A stretch of 32,228 nucleotides of DNA. Origin: Opitutaceae bacterium BACL24 MAG-120322-bin51 (GTDB taxonomy: Bacteria > Verrucomicrobiota > Verrucomicrobiia > Opitutales > Coraliomargaritaceae). Shown here piece by piece: positions 8,049 through 17,844 of this stretch (position 1 is the stretch's first letter; every line of letters starts with the position of its first letter). Where the stretch lies: the NCBI GenBank assembly GCA_905182435.1, contig CAJJBN010000033.1, positions 1 to 32,228 of the forward strand, given 5' to 3'. The position numbers and the translations under genes were made by a program. The notes under the pieces were generated by a model, which was not told the origin of the DNA, searched no databases, and worked only from the letters and a program-made list of their open reading frames with translations.

Positions 8049-9104
8049 CTAAACTGACTGCCATAGCACCCGGGCAGACTCATTTGCCAACGACTGCGCG
8101 ACCATTTCGGTAAATGTCATATAGCGCACGCCTTGCTCAAATGTGGTCAGTTCGACTGGTGTGTGGGCGCGAATCGATTTCACGAAGTCCGCTTCGACCT
8201 GCCAACCGCGACTTTGCCCACGGGCAATTGTGATCTTTGTTTCCTGAGATGATCCCGCCTCACTAAAGAGCAGCTGCTTTTGAAACGCATCAAACCGTAA
8301 CGCCCCCTTCGACCCGTTCAATCGAAACTCCATTCGTGGCTTGCCGGATTCGACCCCACTAAAATGATACACCAAGCGTGCACCGCTCTGCGCAAAGCGA
8401 CCCAAAATACTTAAGCTATCAGGCACCTCAACCTTGACTACCTCGGTCATATCTGGATACGAGCGAGTTGCCTGAAATACGGCACCATCTGCAATCAACC
8501 ACTCTGGCTCATCCTCGACCCAGCGCTGCACCGTCTCGTGCATAATGCCCATCGTCAGCACATTGTTACCGCTCAAGCTACGCTCCTGCCGCCACGTCAT
8601 TGGCGCATCGGGCGAGGCCGCTTGCCCACCAGTGTGCACCACCCGAACTTCCAATAAGTCACCTAGTTTACCCGCAGTCATCATTGCACGAATCGTCGCA
8701 TCGAAATCTAACGAAAAAGGCGCTGGCACAATCTGCGCTACCAAACCTGGTTGCGATTGCGCGGCCGCATACATACGCCGCGCCTCCTCTAGGTTGGCAG
8801 CCATGCGCGCCTCACACAGCACATGCTTGCCACTTTCCAGCGCCGCAATCGTCAACTGCGCATGCATATTCGGCCAGGTGCCAATACAAATTGCATCCAA
8901 CGACGGGTCCGCCACCACCTCCTGCCATGTCTCCACGGCACGCTGGATCCCATCTGCCTTCGCAACCTTCTCAGCCGACGCGCGGCTACGATTAGCCACC
9001 ACCGAGAGTTCTACATTCTCTATTTTATGAAATCCAGGGATGTGCGTCTGCCGTGTATTTGCCCCCGCGCCAATAAATCCGATGCGTAATTTGCGATGCT
9101 CCAT
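8049..9104 (-). CDS. Gfo/Idh/MocA family oxidoreductase
   Basis: A 351-residue NAD(P)-dependent oxidoreductase of the glucose-fructose oxidoreductase / inositol dehydrogenase type. The N-terminal Rossmann domain has [19 protein letters not shown] as the dinucleotide loop. At the position where most family members have EKP, with the catalytic Lys, this protein has CEARMA, so the usual lysine is missing. The C-terminal half is the expected alpha/beta dimerisation and substrate domain ([15 protein letters not shown]). Substrate is unknown; family members act on sugars, inositols and related polyols. It is followed directly by the Lol transporter genes but has no obvious functional link with them. 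Confidence 0.85.
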   Translation of the reverse strand: MEHRKLRIGFIGAGANTRQTHIPGFHKIENVELSVVANRSRASAEKVAKADGIQRAVETWQEVVADPSLDAICIGTWPNMHAQLTIAALESGKHVLCEARMAANLEEARRMYAAAQSQPGLVAQIVPAPFSLDFDATIRAMMTAGKLGDLLEVRVVHTGGQAASPDAPMTWRQERSLSGNNVLTMGIMHETVQRWVEDEPEWLIADGAVFQATRSYPDMTEVVKVEVPDSLSILGRFAQSGARLVYHFSGVESGKPRMEFRLNGSKGALRFDAFQKQLLFSEAGSSQETKITIARGQSRGWQVEADFVKSIRAHTPVELTTFEQGVRYMTFTEMVAQSLANESARVLWQSV

Positions 9105-9125
9105 ACTAGTCGTGACTGATTTAAA

Positions 9126-9821
9126 TTAACTGAATTGCCCGAGATGCAAGGTCAACTGATGCTGCGTGCGTTTGGCAAATTCGGGATTGTGCGTCACCAG
9201 CACCAAACTCTTCGCTTCTTCACCAGCGAGTTCGAGCAAAAGATCCATGACCGCCACACCAGTCGCCTCATCGAGATTGCCCGTTGGTTCATCGGCCAGC
9301 ACCAGCGGTGGATCATTGATTAACGCACGCGCCACCGCGACTCGCTGACGCTCCCCTCCCGAAAGTTTAGAAGAGCCATGCCGCAAGCGATGTCCCATTC
9401 CCACACGCTTCAACAGCGCCTCCGCACGATCAATCACAGTGCTATTAATACGCCCTGCGATGCGTGCGCCCAATAATACATTCTCCAGAGCATTTAGCTC
9501 TGGTGCTAAGTAATACGATTGAAACACAAAGCCGATATAATTGGTACGGCGTGCAGCTAACCACGACAACGAACGCCCCGACACTTGCTGCCCATTCCAC
9601 AACAACTCGCCGACATCAGTGTTCTCCAAGCCTGAGAGCACATTCAACAAAGTGGACTTACCACTGCCCGATTCGCCGCGGATACTCACACTCTCACCGC
9701 GTCGCAGCTTGAAATTGACACCATTCAACACCGAGATCGCACCGTCCGGGCCTGGGAAAGACTTCCCCAACTGTTTTGCCTCAAGAATTATATCGTCTGA
9801 ATTATTCACTTCGCAAGGCAT
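9126..9821 (-). CDS. lolD: Lipoprotein-releasing ABC transporter ATPase LolD
   Basis: ATPase that powers release of outer-membrane lipoproteins from the inner membrane to the periplasmic carrier. A 231-residue protein with Walker [10 protein letters not shown] (residues 49-57), signature [15 protein letters not shown], and Walker [14 protein letters not shown], plus the LolD/MacB-type [17 protein letters not shown] segment. The start overlaps the end of the permease gene by 20 bp, so the two are translationally coupled. Related MacB/FtsE-type ATPases look similar; the permease partner is what favours Lol. Confidence 0.9.
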   Translation of the reverse strand: MPCEVNNSDDIILEAKQLGKSFPGPDGAISVLNGVNFKLRRGESVSIRGESGSGKSTLLNVLSGLENTDVGELLWNGQQVSGRSLSWLAARRTNYIGFVFQSYYLAPELNALENVLLGARIAGRINSTVIDRAEALLKRVGMGHRLRHGSSKLSGGERQRVAVARALINDPPLVLADEPTGNLDEATGVAVMDLLLELAGEEAKSLVLVTHNPEFAKRTQHQLTLHLGQFS

Positions 9822-11034
9822 CAGCAGGTTTCAATCGAGCGGCTCGCAACGCAGGCAACAAGCCGGCCAGCGTCGAGATAACAACCGCAAAGCATGTCAC
9901 GACCACAAAGTCAGACATCAAATAATGTACCGGGATCTCATACACATCATACTGCCCGAGAAAGTTGACCTGCGAATTCGTCAGCCACGCGTACCCCGCA
10001 AGTATCGGGCTACGGTAGTGCAGGCAGATGACCGCCAAAGCGATGCCCACAGCAGTGCCAAGCGTGCCAATCACAAAGCCCTGAAAACAAAAACTATACG
10101 CCACCTGATGCGGACGTCCGCCCATGGCGACTAACAGGCCGATTTCGCGTGTTTTGCGCAGCACTGCCATCATCAACGCAATCGCAATTGAGAACGACGC
10201 CACCAAAATGATGAAGATGATGATAAACGAGATCACCCGCTTCTCTTGCTCGATCACAAATAGGAACTCTCGGTTCGAATCGATCCAGCTAATCGCCCGC
10301 AATCCAGGCCGCAGCACCCGTCCTTCCAGATCATTGGCAAACTGGTCCGCCTTTGCCCCCGGGCGCAACTTCAGCACTAAGCCGTGTACGCCATCTTCGA
10401 GACCATACAACTCCTGCATCACCCGCAGCGTCGAAATCATCGTATTACCATCCACCTGTGGCGAACCGGTGCGAAACAAACCGATCACGGTAAACTCTCT
10501 GGGTAATAACACTTCGTCCTGCTTCAAGCGTTCCAACATCAACGGCGTAAATACCTCAACCACCGATCCCGGTCCTGCCTTCAAGGTGTGCGCCAGCCCC
10601 TCACCGAGAAACACGCCATCATCATCAAACTCATCAAGATTACCGAACGTCAGAAACTTTTGCAGCGGAATCACTCCCAACTCCGCGATTGGATCAATGC
10701 CACGAATCATCGGAAATTGTGGACGGTTGCCATGCTGCAGCATCACCACACCTTCAGCAAACGGAGCGACCCCAATCACATACTCTTCGCTCAGCAGCAA
10801 TTCGCTCTGCTCCTCCCAGTCGTAGATTACCTCATCGGAGCGAATGCGAATGTCCCCCTGCGTCTCCACCAGACGCGAGCGAATGCCCTCGCCGAAGCCA
10901 TTCATCACACTCTGCACGATCACCAATACGCAGACTCCAAGCATGACCCCCACGATCGACATCAGTGAGAAAAAAGAAAAGAAGCGCCCCGAAGGGAATA
11001 GCTGCTTCAAGGCGTGGTATATGTACCATGGCAT
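9802..11034 (-). CDS. lolC: Lipoprotein-releasing permease LolC/LolE type
   Basis: Inner-membrane subunit of the Lol transporter. Residues about 18-45 form the first membrane segment ([20 protein letters not shown]), followed by a periplasmic domain of roughly 220 residues, then three C-terminal membrane segments (around [39 protein letters not shown] and [19 protein letters not shown]) and the family's closing [19 protein letters not shown] start at the ATG at 11034 ([13 protein letters not shown]), which matches family N-termini; the frame is open 34 codons further upstream. Only one permease is present, so the transporter would be a homodimer of this protein with LolD, as in LolF-type systems. 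Confidence 0.85.
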   Translation of the reverse strand: MPWYIYHALKQLFPSGRFFSFFSLMSIVGVMLGVCVLVIVQSVMNGFGEGIRSRLVETQGDIRIRSDEVIYDWEEQSELLLSEEYVIGVAPFAEGVVMLQHGNRPQFPMIRGIDPIAELGVIPLQKFLTFGNLDEFDDDGVFLGEGLAHTLKAGPGSVVEVFTPLMLERLKQDEVLLPREFTVIGLFRTGSPQVDGNTMISTLRVMQELYGLEDGVHGLVLKLRPGAKADQFANDLEGRVLRPGLRAISWIDSNREFLFVIEQEKRVISFIIIFIILVASFSIAIALMMAVLRKTREIGLLVAMGGRPHQVAYSFCFQGFVIGTLGTAVGIALAVICLHYRSPILAGYAWLTNSQVNFLGQYDVYEIPVHYLMSDFVVVTCFAVVISTLAGLLPALRAARLKPADALRSE

Positions 11035-11290
11035 AGCTACTTTGTCGCTGATCCAGCGCCGAAGGAAAAGCGTAAAAAACATCAATCTTACAAAAGCGCG
11101 GTTTCGAACCACCAAGCCTCGCACTCTTAAAGGCAACGGTTCAATTTCTAGTCGCCGATTTTAACCTTAAATAAAAGATCATTTTTACAAAAATAGACCT
11201 TTACACTGAACACACATGCGCGTTTAGTCCGCAACTTCTTCAAACGGCTAGCCGCACGAAGAAAAAGCGTTTTTCTGCTTCAAAACGTTT

Positions 11291-11381
<91 letters not shown>

Positions 11382-11386
11382 TTCTA

Positions 11387-11419
11387 AAAGGTCGATCCGC
11401 GAAGCGGGTCGGCCTTTTT
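11387..11419 (+). terminator. tRNA-fMet terminator, copy 1
   Basis: A long stem (AGGTCGATCCGC / GCGGGTCGGCCT, with G:U pairs) closed by GAA and followed by TTTTT. It starts six bases after the tRNA. Confidence 0.85.
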
Positions 11420-11523
11420 AATGTCGGTGCATCAGGAGTTGAACCGCACAGGTTCTACCGAGGAGCAACGCGACGACACAAGAGGACGTCACAGGTTCAA
11501 ATCCTGTCCCTGCACCCATTCTA

Positions 11524-11556
11524 AAAGGTCGATCCGCGAAGCGGGTCGGCCTTTTT
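11524..11556 (+). terminator. tRNA-fMet terminator, copy 2
   Basis: Exact second copy of the terminator hairpin, carried by the 137-bp tandem duplication. It lies after the duplicated tRNA 3' end. Confidence 0.8.
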
Positions 11557-11624
11557 AATGTCGGTGCATCAGGAGTTGAACCGCACAGGTTCTACCGAGG
11601 AGCAACGCGACGACACAAGAGGAC

Positions 11625-11884
11625 GGAGGTCTGCCGGAGATGGCGTAGCAATGCCTGTATCACGTCAGGCGACGGGCAAGTGTCGCGAATGATTAGGATA
11701 CTTCTGATCCGTGTTATTCGCGGTCAAATCCTCATATTTGGTGAACGCACGCAAGGCCGTGATTGGAGGGCAACGCTCCGTGGTTGCCATACATCAGATT
11801 GGACCTGCTCTAACCATCGGTGCAAACGACGGAGCGTTGTTTTATTGTGGTCATGTCGCCTGCGGCACGGAACCCTCCACTCCC
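11625..11884. other. Non-coding stretch with an inverted repeat
   Basis: No gene is supported. It includes an 11-bp inverted repeat (CAACGCTCCGT at 11771-11781 and ACGGAGCGTTG at 11829-11839), the second arm followed by TTTTA. The first arm also sits in its own small hairpin (GGCAAC / GTTGCC). This could fold as a small RNA end or be a repeat remnant. ATCCGTGTTATTCGCGGTC at 11707-11725 resembles a repeat seen again, inverted, near 23399. Confidence 0.45.
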
Positions 11885-13368
11885 CTAAAACAGCATATCG
11901 TCCTCATCCGGATAGCGAGTCTCTGTGAGACTGCCGTTGAATTTAGCTGCCAGGGCAGCGATCACTTGAGGACCGAGTCGTGCCGAGGCTTCCTCAGTGG
12001 TCATCAGCGGCTCACCTGAATCAATAATTTTGGGCGCTGTCTTTTCTGTGGAAAAACTCCCGGCCGCCTCTTGGGCCTGCAGGTCTGCGGCGGCATCCAT
12101 TGCTGCACGCTCAGGGTCCACTTCTGGCAGCTCCACATCGAGCAATGCATCGACCACACTATCCGGCGCTTCCAGCGCAGGTTTCGCGGGCGCTTCAACG
12201 ACGAGTGTCGCTTCGACCTCAATCGCCTCACCCGTCGGGATGACTAGGGCTTTTTTTTTTCGACTTGAGCCGCTTCGTCTGAGTTGCCACAGGCCGCAAT
12301 CGCACGCGAGCGGGACTCTTCGGCTGCTTTCAATAGCACCACCTCAAAATTCACTTTTTCCGACAGTCCGCGTTGCACCGATGCTTCACCACGATTCAAG
12401 GCATCGAGCATACGCATAATCGACTCAGTCGTCAGTGCGACGCCGAGTTGATCGCTCGAACCACGGTTATGAATCGCATCTAACAACGCTTCACGAACAT
12501 ACACTTCGAGATCCTGCAAAATACGAAATAAGTCGCGCCCTTCTTCAGCATAGATATCGACCGCGGCAATGATCGCAGGATAATCAAGCGAACCGAGCGC
12601 TTTAGCGAGTTCGGCAATACGCTCGCCTGAAACCAAGCCATACACATCGAGCACGTCGCTATCGGCGATTTTACTGCCGCAGAATGAAATCATTTGATCG
12701 AGAATCGACTGCGCATCACGCATGCCGCCGTTGGCAAGACGGGCAATCGATGCAATGGCCTCAGCTTCAACCTCGATACCTTCAGCCTTTGAAATCTCGG
12801 TCAGCTTGTCAGCAATGACTTTGTCCGAAATTGGTCGAAATTCAAAACGCTGGCAGCGCGAGACGATGGTCGGCAAGACTTTATGCGCTTCGGTCGTCGC
12901 GAAGAAAAATTTAACGTGCGCAGGCGGCTCTTCGAGGGTCTTAAGCAGCGCATTAAACGCAGCAGTCGAGAGCATGTGTACTTCGTCAATGATGTAGATT
13001 TTGTAAGTGCACTGCGTTGGCGCGTATTGACAGTCGTCGCGCAGTTCACGTACTTGATCGACGCTGTTGTTCGAAGCACCATCGATCTCGATCACATCCA
13101 TGCAGGAACCACCCATGATGGCTTGGCTGATCTCGGATTCGTTGTCAGGTGTAGCACTCGGTCCGCCTTCAGCATTGAGCGCTTTAGCAAACAAGCGCGC
13201 GGTGCTGGTTTTACCCGTGCCGCGTGGCCCGACAAACAAATAGGCATGTGCAATGCGCTTGGTATCAATCGCGTTACGTAAAGTGCGCACGATATGATCT
13301 TGCCCCACCAGTTCATCAAACTGTTTAGGGCGCCAGCGGCGTGCGATTACTTGGTAGCCTTTTTCCAT
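11885..13368 (-). CDS. dnaX: DnaX long (tau-like) form by slippage at an A10 tract
   Basis: If the transcript gains one A at the A10 run, or ribosomes slip by -1 there, reading continues past the TAG for about 120 more codons to 11885 and gives a product of about 494 residues. The extension is acidic and Ala/Pro/Val-rich at first ([19 protein letters not shown]), like the linkers of tau proteins. It ends in a compact segment ([17 protein letters not shown], then PDEDDMLF) that resembles the C-terminal unit of many DnaX proteins. A shorter start on GTG inside the extension would not make sense by itself. Thermus dnaX makes two products by transcript slippage at an A9 run; Escherichia coli uses a -1 shift at AAAAAAG. 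Here the unshifted product is the short one. Confidence 0.7.
12244..13368 (-). CDS. dnaX: DNA polymerase III clamp-loader subunit, gamma-like short form (DnaX)
   Basis: AAA+ subunit that loads the sliding clamp. The 374-residue unshifted product has Walker A GPRGTGKT (residues 47-54), Walker B IIDEVHML (126-133), the sensor-1 FATTE and SRC arginine-finger segments (SRCQRFEF), and a helical domain III up to about residue 365. The start [14 protein letters not shown] at 13368 matches the family; the frame is open further upstream but only with unrelated sequence. The usual zinc-binding cysteines between residues 64 and 82 are absent ([13 protein letters not shown], then PDNESEIS). The frame ends in TAG directly after a run of ten A residues (12251-12260 on the plus strand as T10), at the end of domain III. 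Confidence 0.93.
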   Translation of the reverse strand: MEKGYQVIARRWRPKQFDELVGQDHIVRTLRNAIDTKRIAHAYLFVGPRGTGKTSTARLFAKALNAEGGPSATPDNESEISQAIMGGSCMDVIEIDGASNNSVDQVRELRDDCQYAPTQCTYKIYIIDEVHMLSTAAFNALLKTLEEPPAHVKFFFATTEAHKVLPTIVSRCQRFEFRPISDKVIADKLTEISKAEGIEVEAEAIASIARLANGGMRDAQSILDQMISFCGSKIADSDVLDVYGLVSGERIAELAKALGSLDYPAIIAAVDIYAEEGRDLFRILQDLEVYVREALLDAIHNRGSSDQLGVALTTESIMRMLDALNRGEASVQRGLSEKVNFEVVLLKAAEESRSRAIAACGNSDEAAQVEKKKP

Positions 13369-13505
13369 CGAGGCATTAAAAAAAGCTCTGATTTGAGGAA
13401 AGTTGCAAGGGGCTTTTTCAAGAACTTCGCCCTTTTTGAAAATCAAGTCAAAAGAGCTGAAAAATAGCGACGAATTTAGCCCAATCCTGATGTCCGGACA
13501 CAAAA

Positions 13506-13604
13506 GTGGCCAGGCACCCTACGGCACATGAGGATTAGGTGTTCGCTGCTTCCTTCCGGATCTGACGAGGTCAACCCGTCCAACATTGCATAGGACCCGG
13601 CCAC
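13506..13604 (-). ncRNA. ffs: Signal recognition particle RNA, small bacterial type
   Basis: On the minus strand the sequence folds as the 4.5S-type SRP hairpin. Outer arms GTGGCC / GGCCAC close it, followed by GGGTCCTATGCAA on one side and GTGCCGTAGGGTGCCTGG on the other, and the apical part has the invariant TCCGGAAGGAAGCAGC motif that binds Ffh. It is about 99 nt long. It lies upstream of dnaX in the same direction, about 140 bp before the dnaX start, an order also known from Gram-positive bacteria. Confidence 0.95.
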
Positions 13605-13734
13605 CGATAAAAGACACCCACTCTCGCTCTTCGTTCAACACTAAAATGAACTATTTTCAGTCGATTGACAAAAAATTACGCACAGTGCCATTCCGTGTTC
13701 GACCTGCGCGACTGAATATTAGATCTTTTGGCAC

Positions 13735-14808
<1,074 letters not shown>

Positions 14809-14899
14809 GTCGAATCGGACAGAAATTTTCGGTTGCGCCTGAGCACGGAAGCCAGCCTACTAGCTGAGTTTCATCAACACACGTAAACATCAAATAATT

Positions 14900-15373
14900 A
14901 TGTCAGACAATCTCATCATCGAAACCACACAGGGCAGCATCGAGTTCAAGCTGTTCGACGATATCGCACCAAAAACTTGCGAAAACTTTCGCACTCACGC
15001 GAAAAACGGCTACTACAATGGCATCATTTTCCACCGTATTATCGAGGAGTTTATGATCCAAGGTGGCGACCCAACTGGCACTGGCCGTGGTGGCGAGTCG
15101 ATCTGGGGTAAAAACTTTAAAGACGAGTGCGTCAGCTCTCACAGCTTTGACCGCCCGGGTCTGTTGGCGATGGCAAATGCGGGACCAGGCACCAACGGCA
15201 GCCAGTTCTTCATTACTACCGTCGCGACTCCTTGGCTCAACATGCGCCACACCATCTTCGGTGAAGTCGTCAACGGCATGGATGTCGTCGATGCGCTCGA
15301 AGGCGTGAAAAAAGGCGCTGGCGACAAACCAGTCGAAGATCAAAAGATCATCAGCATCAAAACGGCTGAATAA
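14900..15373 (+). CDS. ppiB: Cytoplasmic cyclophilin peptidyl-prolyl isomerase
   Basis: A 157-residue single-domain cyclophilin without signal peptide, so cytoplasmic. Active-site motifs are [19 protein letters not shown] (Arg, Phe, Met, Gln), GSQFFIT and [10 protein letters not shown] (Trp and His). Length and sequence match bacterial PpiB. The stop codon overlaps the open frame of the next gene, suggesting coupled translation. It is the third prolyl isomerase in this window, and the second of cyclophilin type. Confidence 0.93.
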   Translation: MSDNLIIETTQGSIEFKLFDDIAPKTCENFRTHAKNGYYNGIIFHRIIEEFMIQGGDPTGTGRGGESIWGKNFKDECVSSHSFDRPGLLAMANAGPGTNGSQFFITTVATPWLNMRHTIFGEVVNGMDVVDALEGVKKGAGDKPVEDQKIISIKTAE

Positions 15374-16193
15374 ACAGGCACAGATTCTTGCCCTGCATGG
15401 GTTTACCGGATGTGGCGAGGACTTTGCGGAGTTCTCGCCACTTTGCGGTGCGGCCAACATTTGGACCTGCCCAAACCTGCCTGGCCATGGACCGGAACCG
15501 GCGCTTGATTGCAGCCCCAAGGTGACAGTTGATCTGGTGCAGACACATGCGGCTACGCTGCAAGCGCAGCGATCAAACGACGTAGCAGCGACACTCCTGT
15601 CGCTTGACCGAAAAAGCGACAAGAGTGTCGTTTCTACAACGCCCAAGATAGTGCTCGGCTATTCGATGGGCGCGCGTGCCGCCCTACTCCATGCCATCAC
15701 GAATCCCACACACTGGGATGCCTTGATTTTAATCAGTGCCAACCCCGGCATCGAATCTGCAGCAGAACGCAGCGCCCGCGCCGCCAGCGATACTGGTTTA
15801 GCCCAGCGAATCATTCGCGATGGCGTGCCCGCTTTCCTTGAGTTTTGGCAACAAACGCCGATCATCCGCAGCCAGCAACACATACGCGCGGACTGGCGAG
15901 GGAGCATGCAGCAATATCGACTGCAACATACCGCCGCAGGACTCGCAGCGAGCGTCGAGCAATTTGGTCAAGCAGCCTGCCCCAACCTCTGGCCTCAGCT
16001 CAACAAACTGCAGTGCCCGATCCTATTGATCAGCGGCGAGCACGACTTAAAGTACTGCACAATTGCCGAGCGTATGCAGCGTGCACTACCACAAGCGCAG
16101 TGGATCAAAATACCAGATGCTGGCCACATGCCACACCTGGAAGCCCCCGAGGCAACGGCCACCGCGATCCGCCGCTTCGTCCATCAGCTCTAA
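15366..16193 (+). CDS. MenH-like alpha/beta hydrolase with no standard start codon
   Basis: An alpha/beta hydrolase of the MenH (SHCHC synthase) type: [14 protein letters not shown] forms the oxyanion strand, [10 protein letters not shown] holds the nucleophile Ser, ISGEHD the acid and [11 protein letters not shown] the His. The homologous frame runs back to position 15366, where CTGAATAA overlaps the ppiB stop. There is no ATG, GTG or TTG in frame between ppiB and the first conserved strand; a GTG at 15522 would cut off the oxyanion strand. I therefore propose a CTG start at 15366, coupled to ppiB. A 56-bp REP-like element (15582-15637) is inserted in frame just before the nucleophile strand. 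MenH would act in menaquinone synthesis, but other ester hydrolases look alike. Confidence 0.7.
   Translation: MNKQAQILALHGFTGCGEDFAEFSPLCGAANIWTCPNLPGHGPEPALDCSPKVTVDLVQTHAATLQAQRSNDVAATLLSLDRKSDKSVVSTTPKIVLGYSMGARAALLHAITNPTHWDALILISANPGIESAAERSARAASDTGLAQRIIRDGVPAFLEFWQQTPIIRSQQHIRADWRGSMQQYRLQHTAAGLAASVEQFGQAACPNLWPQLNKLQCPILLISGEHDLKYCTIAERMQRALPQAQWIKIPDAGHMPHLEAPEATATAIRRFVHQL
15582..15637. repeat. REP-like inverted repeat inside a coding region
   Basis: A 56-bp element bounded by GTAG and CTAC. Each half is itself a hairpin: AGCGACA CTCC TGTCGCT on the left, and on the right the inverse of CGACA CTCT TGTCG. It is a close relative of the intergenic element at 28140-28199. It adds about 19 codons to the MenH-like gene without breaking the frame. 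Confidence 0.8.
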
Positions 16194-16199
16194 ACGCTG

Positions 16200-16772
16200 C
16201 TACTCGATATTTGGCAAGTGTGGATCTTTCTCGATACGGTCAGGGAATTGTTGAATCGCCCGACTTAACGATTGCGCCACACGCTCCTCCGAAAACTGGA
16301 TCGCATCAAAAATATTCGGCAGCTCTGCACGCCAGAAAATTTCGTTAGTGGTCGAATCATATATTTCCACAGTGAGCGAGACACGAACCGCAGTTGAAGA
16401 ATTGCCATCGTGACGCCGATGCATGGTCGAAGTCGGACCATCTACAGAGTCAAACAGGCCAGCGTAACTACTGATCTGCTTATGCCACTTTACCACGACA
16501 TAAAAATCGCCATTCGATTCAACCGCCTCAAAACCACGCTTACCTAGCTCTTTTGTTAGCATCTGCTTGGACAAAATCTTAAGCGCTGCCTCGTCAACAT
16601 TTCTATAGGTCATGCCCGACACGACCGTCCGATCGTAACTAAACGAGTCGAGTGGTGAAAAATGAATCGATCGCACAAAGTCCCCCGGAGTGCGCGTTGG
16701 CTTCAACGTAGCGCAGCCAGTCAAAAACACGGCAGATAGCAGTACGATAACAAGTGGATTGAACGATTTCAT
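16200..16772 (-). CDS. DUF4136-like lipoprotein, paralogue 1
   Basis: A 190-residue lipoprotein. The signal segment ends in a lipobox (AVFLTGC), and the mature part matches the DUF4136 pattern: an early FSYDRTVVSGM strand, an ALKILSKQMLTKELGKRGFE helix, then FYVVVKWHKQ and a strand-rich end with VEIYDSTTNEIFWRAELP. DUF4136 proteins are mostly of unknown function and sit in the cell envelope. It starts 10 bp after the end of its paralogue, so the two form an operon. It ends only 6 bp from the stop of the convergent MenH-like gene. Confidence 0.8.
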   Translation of the reverse strand: MKSFNPLVIVLLSAVFLTGCATLKPTRTPGDFVRSIHFSPLDSFSYDRTVVSGMTYRNVDEAALKILSKQMLTKELGKRGFEAVESNGDFYVVVKWHKQISSYAGLFDSVDGPTSTMHRRHDGNSSTAVRVSLTVEIYDSTTNEIFWRAELPNIFDAIQFSEERVAQSLSRAIQQFPDRIEKDPHLPNIE

Positions 16773-16782
16773 AAGAACAATG

Positions 16783-17304
16783 TTAGTCAGAAGTTGGTAA
16801 CTCGGAGGCCTTTTTCATGTGAACAGGGAAATTCTGAATCGCCAATCGCAAAGTCTGCGAAACGCGTGCATCAGACCATTGCATGGCATTAAATATGTAA
16901 GGCAATTCCGCGCGCCAAAATAAGGATTGATTGGCCGTATCATACAACTCAACAATTAAAGAAAAACGCACCGCTTCGGCAGCACTCAGGTTAATTTCCT
17001 TACGCCACTTCGATACAACATAAAATTTGGCCTCCTGCCCTGCTGAAGCATAGCCACGCTGACTAAGTTCCTGAGTTAGCACATTCTTCGACAATTCCTT
17101 CATCACCAATGCTTGCGAGCTCCTTCGATCGACCATGCCGGAAACCATCGAATGCTGATACCTAAAACTATCCAATGAGGACATGTCAGTTGGTTTAACA
17201 AACTCACCCAAAGGAGTAGTCGATTCAAAGGATGCACAGCCTGACAGCAAAGCGACAAAGAAGAGCGCAACCAAACAAGGTCTAAAATGAAGTCTCATAG
17301 GCAT
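16783..17304 (-). CDS. DUF4136-like lipoprotein, paralogue 2
   Basis: A 173-residue lipoprotein with a signal segment ending in LLSGC. It is similar along its length to the following gene (FRYQHSMVSGM, MKELSKNVLTQELSQRGYA, FYVVSKWRKE, VELYDTANQSLFWRAELPYIF) but lacks the insertion of about 20 residues seen in paralogue 1. It is probably the older half of a tandem duplication. Starts at 17304 or two codons later at 17298 are equally possible; neither has a clear ribosome binding site. First gene of a two-gene operon. Confidence 0.8.
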   Translation of the reverse strand: MPMRLHFRPCLVALFFVALLSGCASFESTTPLGEFVKPTDMSSLDSFRYQHSMVSGMVDRRSSQALVMKELSKNVLTQELSQRGYASAGQEAKFYVVSKWRKEINLSAAEAVRFSLIVELYDTANQSLFWRAELPYIFNAMQWSDARVSQTLRLAIQNFPVHMKKASELPTSD

Positions 17305-17370
17305 ATTAAATCAGATTCCCGGCAAAATTCAAACCTTGTCCTGTATTCAGCAATATAATTATATACTTAT

Positions 17371-17457
17371 ATGCGTTTGACTCAACAAGAACGATATAGC
17401 CTGTCGGTGGTATCACTCATCCTAGTGCTAGCCTTGATCGGCTATATCATCTTTTAA
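17371..17457 (+). CDS. Possible 28-residue membrane peptide
   Basis: ATG at 17371 to TAA at 17455-17457 encodes a 28-residue peptide: a basic/polar head (MRLTQQERYS) followed by a single hydrophobic span (LSVVSLILVLALIGYIIF). The composition is that of a real single-pass membrane peptide, and the head resembles the cytoplasmic head before the membrane anchor of ComEA-like proteins, so it may instead be a relic of such a gene. A TATAAT at 17354-17359 lies only 12 bp before the ATG, consistent with a leaderless transcript. No ribosome binding site is visible. Confidence 0.4.
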   Translation: MRLTQQERYSLSVVSLILVLALIGYIIF

Positions 17458-17663
17458 CTCAGCAGCGTATCGCTAAGTTTTTATTTGACCCGAGATTGCA
17501 CAGCAAAGGCTCCGCGTGCAGCGCGGTGTGCTCGCGGGCGCGGTTTGTACTGGCAGGCGACGCGAGACGTTCTTGGGCTAGCGCCGAAATGAATTCACCC
17601 CGCCGCTGTACTCTGTTCTAATTCTAGGTTGACAAGGCAGCAGCCATTCTTTTTTTCTGACGG

Positions 17664-17770
17664 CCTTCCTTAGGGGTGACCTGGTCTGGGTCTGAGATGT
17701 TTCCTTGCAACTGCACAGAAATGATCCCTTTGAACCTGATCCGGTTGACACCGGCGTAGGAAAAGGAAGG
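17664..17770 (+). promoter_or_regulatory. TPP riboswitch (THI element)
   Basis: Has the conserved parts of the thiamin pyrophosphate aptamer in order: GGGGTG at 17673-17678, CTGAGA at 17692-17697, then CCCTTTGAACCTGATCCGGT and ACACCGGCGTAGGAAA. The P1 helix is CCTTCCTT (17664-17671) with AAGGAAGG (17763-17770). It lies 74 bp before the TonB-dependent receptor gene, which it should repress when TPP is plentiful, so the receptor is very likely a thiamin uptake protein. Confidence 0.95.
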
Positions 17771-17814
17771 GAGCGTGCTTTATTGTACGATCCCACTTTT
17801 CGCCGCCAGAGGCC

Positions 17815-17842
17815 GGATCTCAAACAACACTGATTGAGATCC
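17815..17842 (+). promoter_or_regulatory. Hairpin at the receptor start codon, probable expression platform
   Basis: A perfect 9-bp stem GGATCTCAA / TTGAGATCC with a 10-base loop ends two bases before the receptor ATG at 17845. There is no T run, so it is not a terminator. It would cover the region where a ribosome binding site should be, suggesting that control by the upstream TPP aptamer acts on translation. Confidence 0.6.
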
Positions 17843-17844
17843 AA

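Noticed and set aside
11488..11518. A second tRNA gene in the duplicated unit
   Set aside because: Only positions 46-76 of the tRNA are present; there is no 5' half, D arm or anticodon, so it is a fragment.
12150..12215. A stimulatory stem-loop after the dnaX A10 tract, and a REP-like AGCGACACTC resemblance there
   Set aside because: The sequence lies in coding DNA of the shifted frame, the possible stem is short and imperfect, and the match to the repeat is partial.
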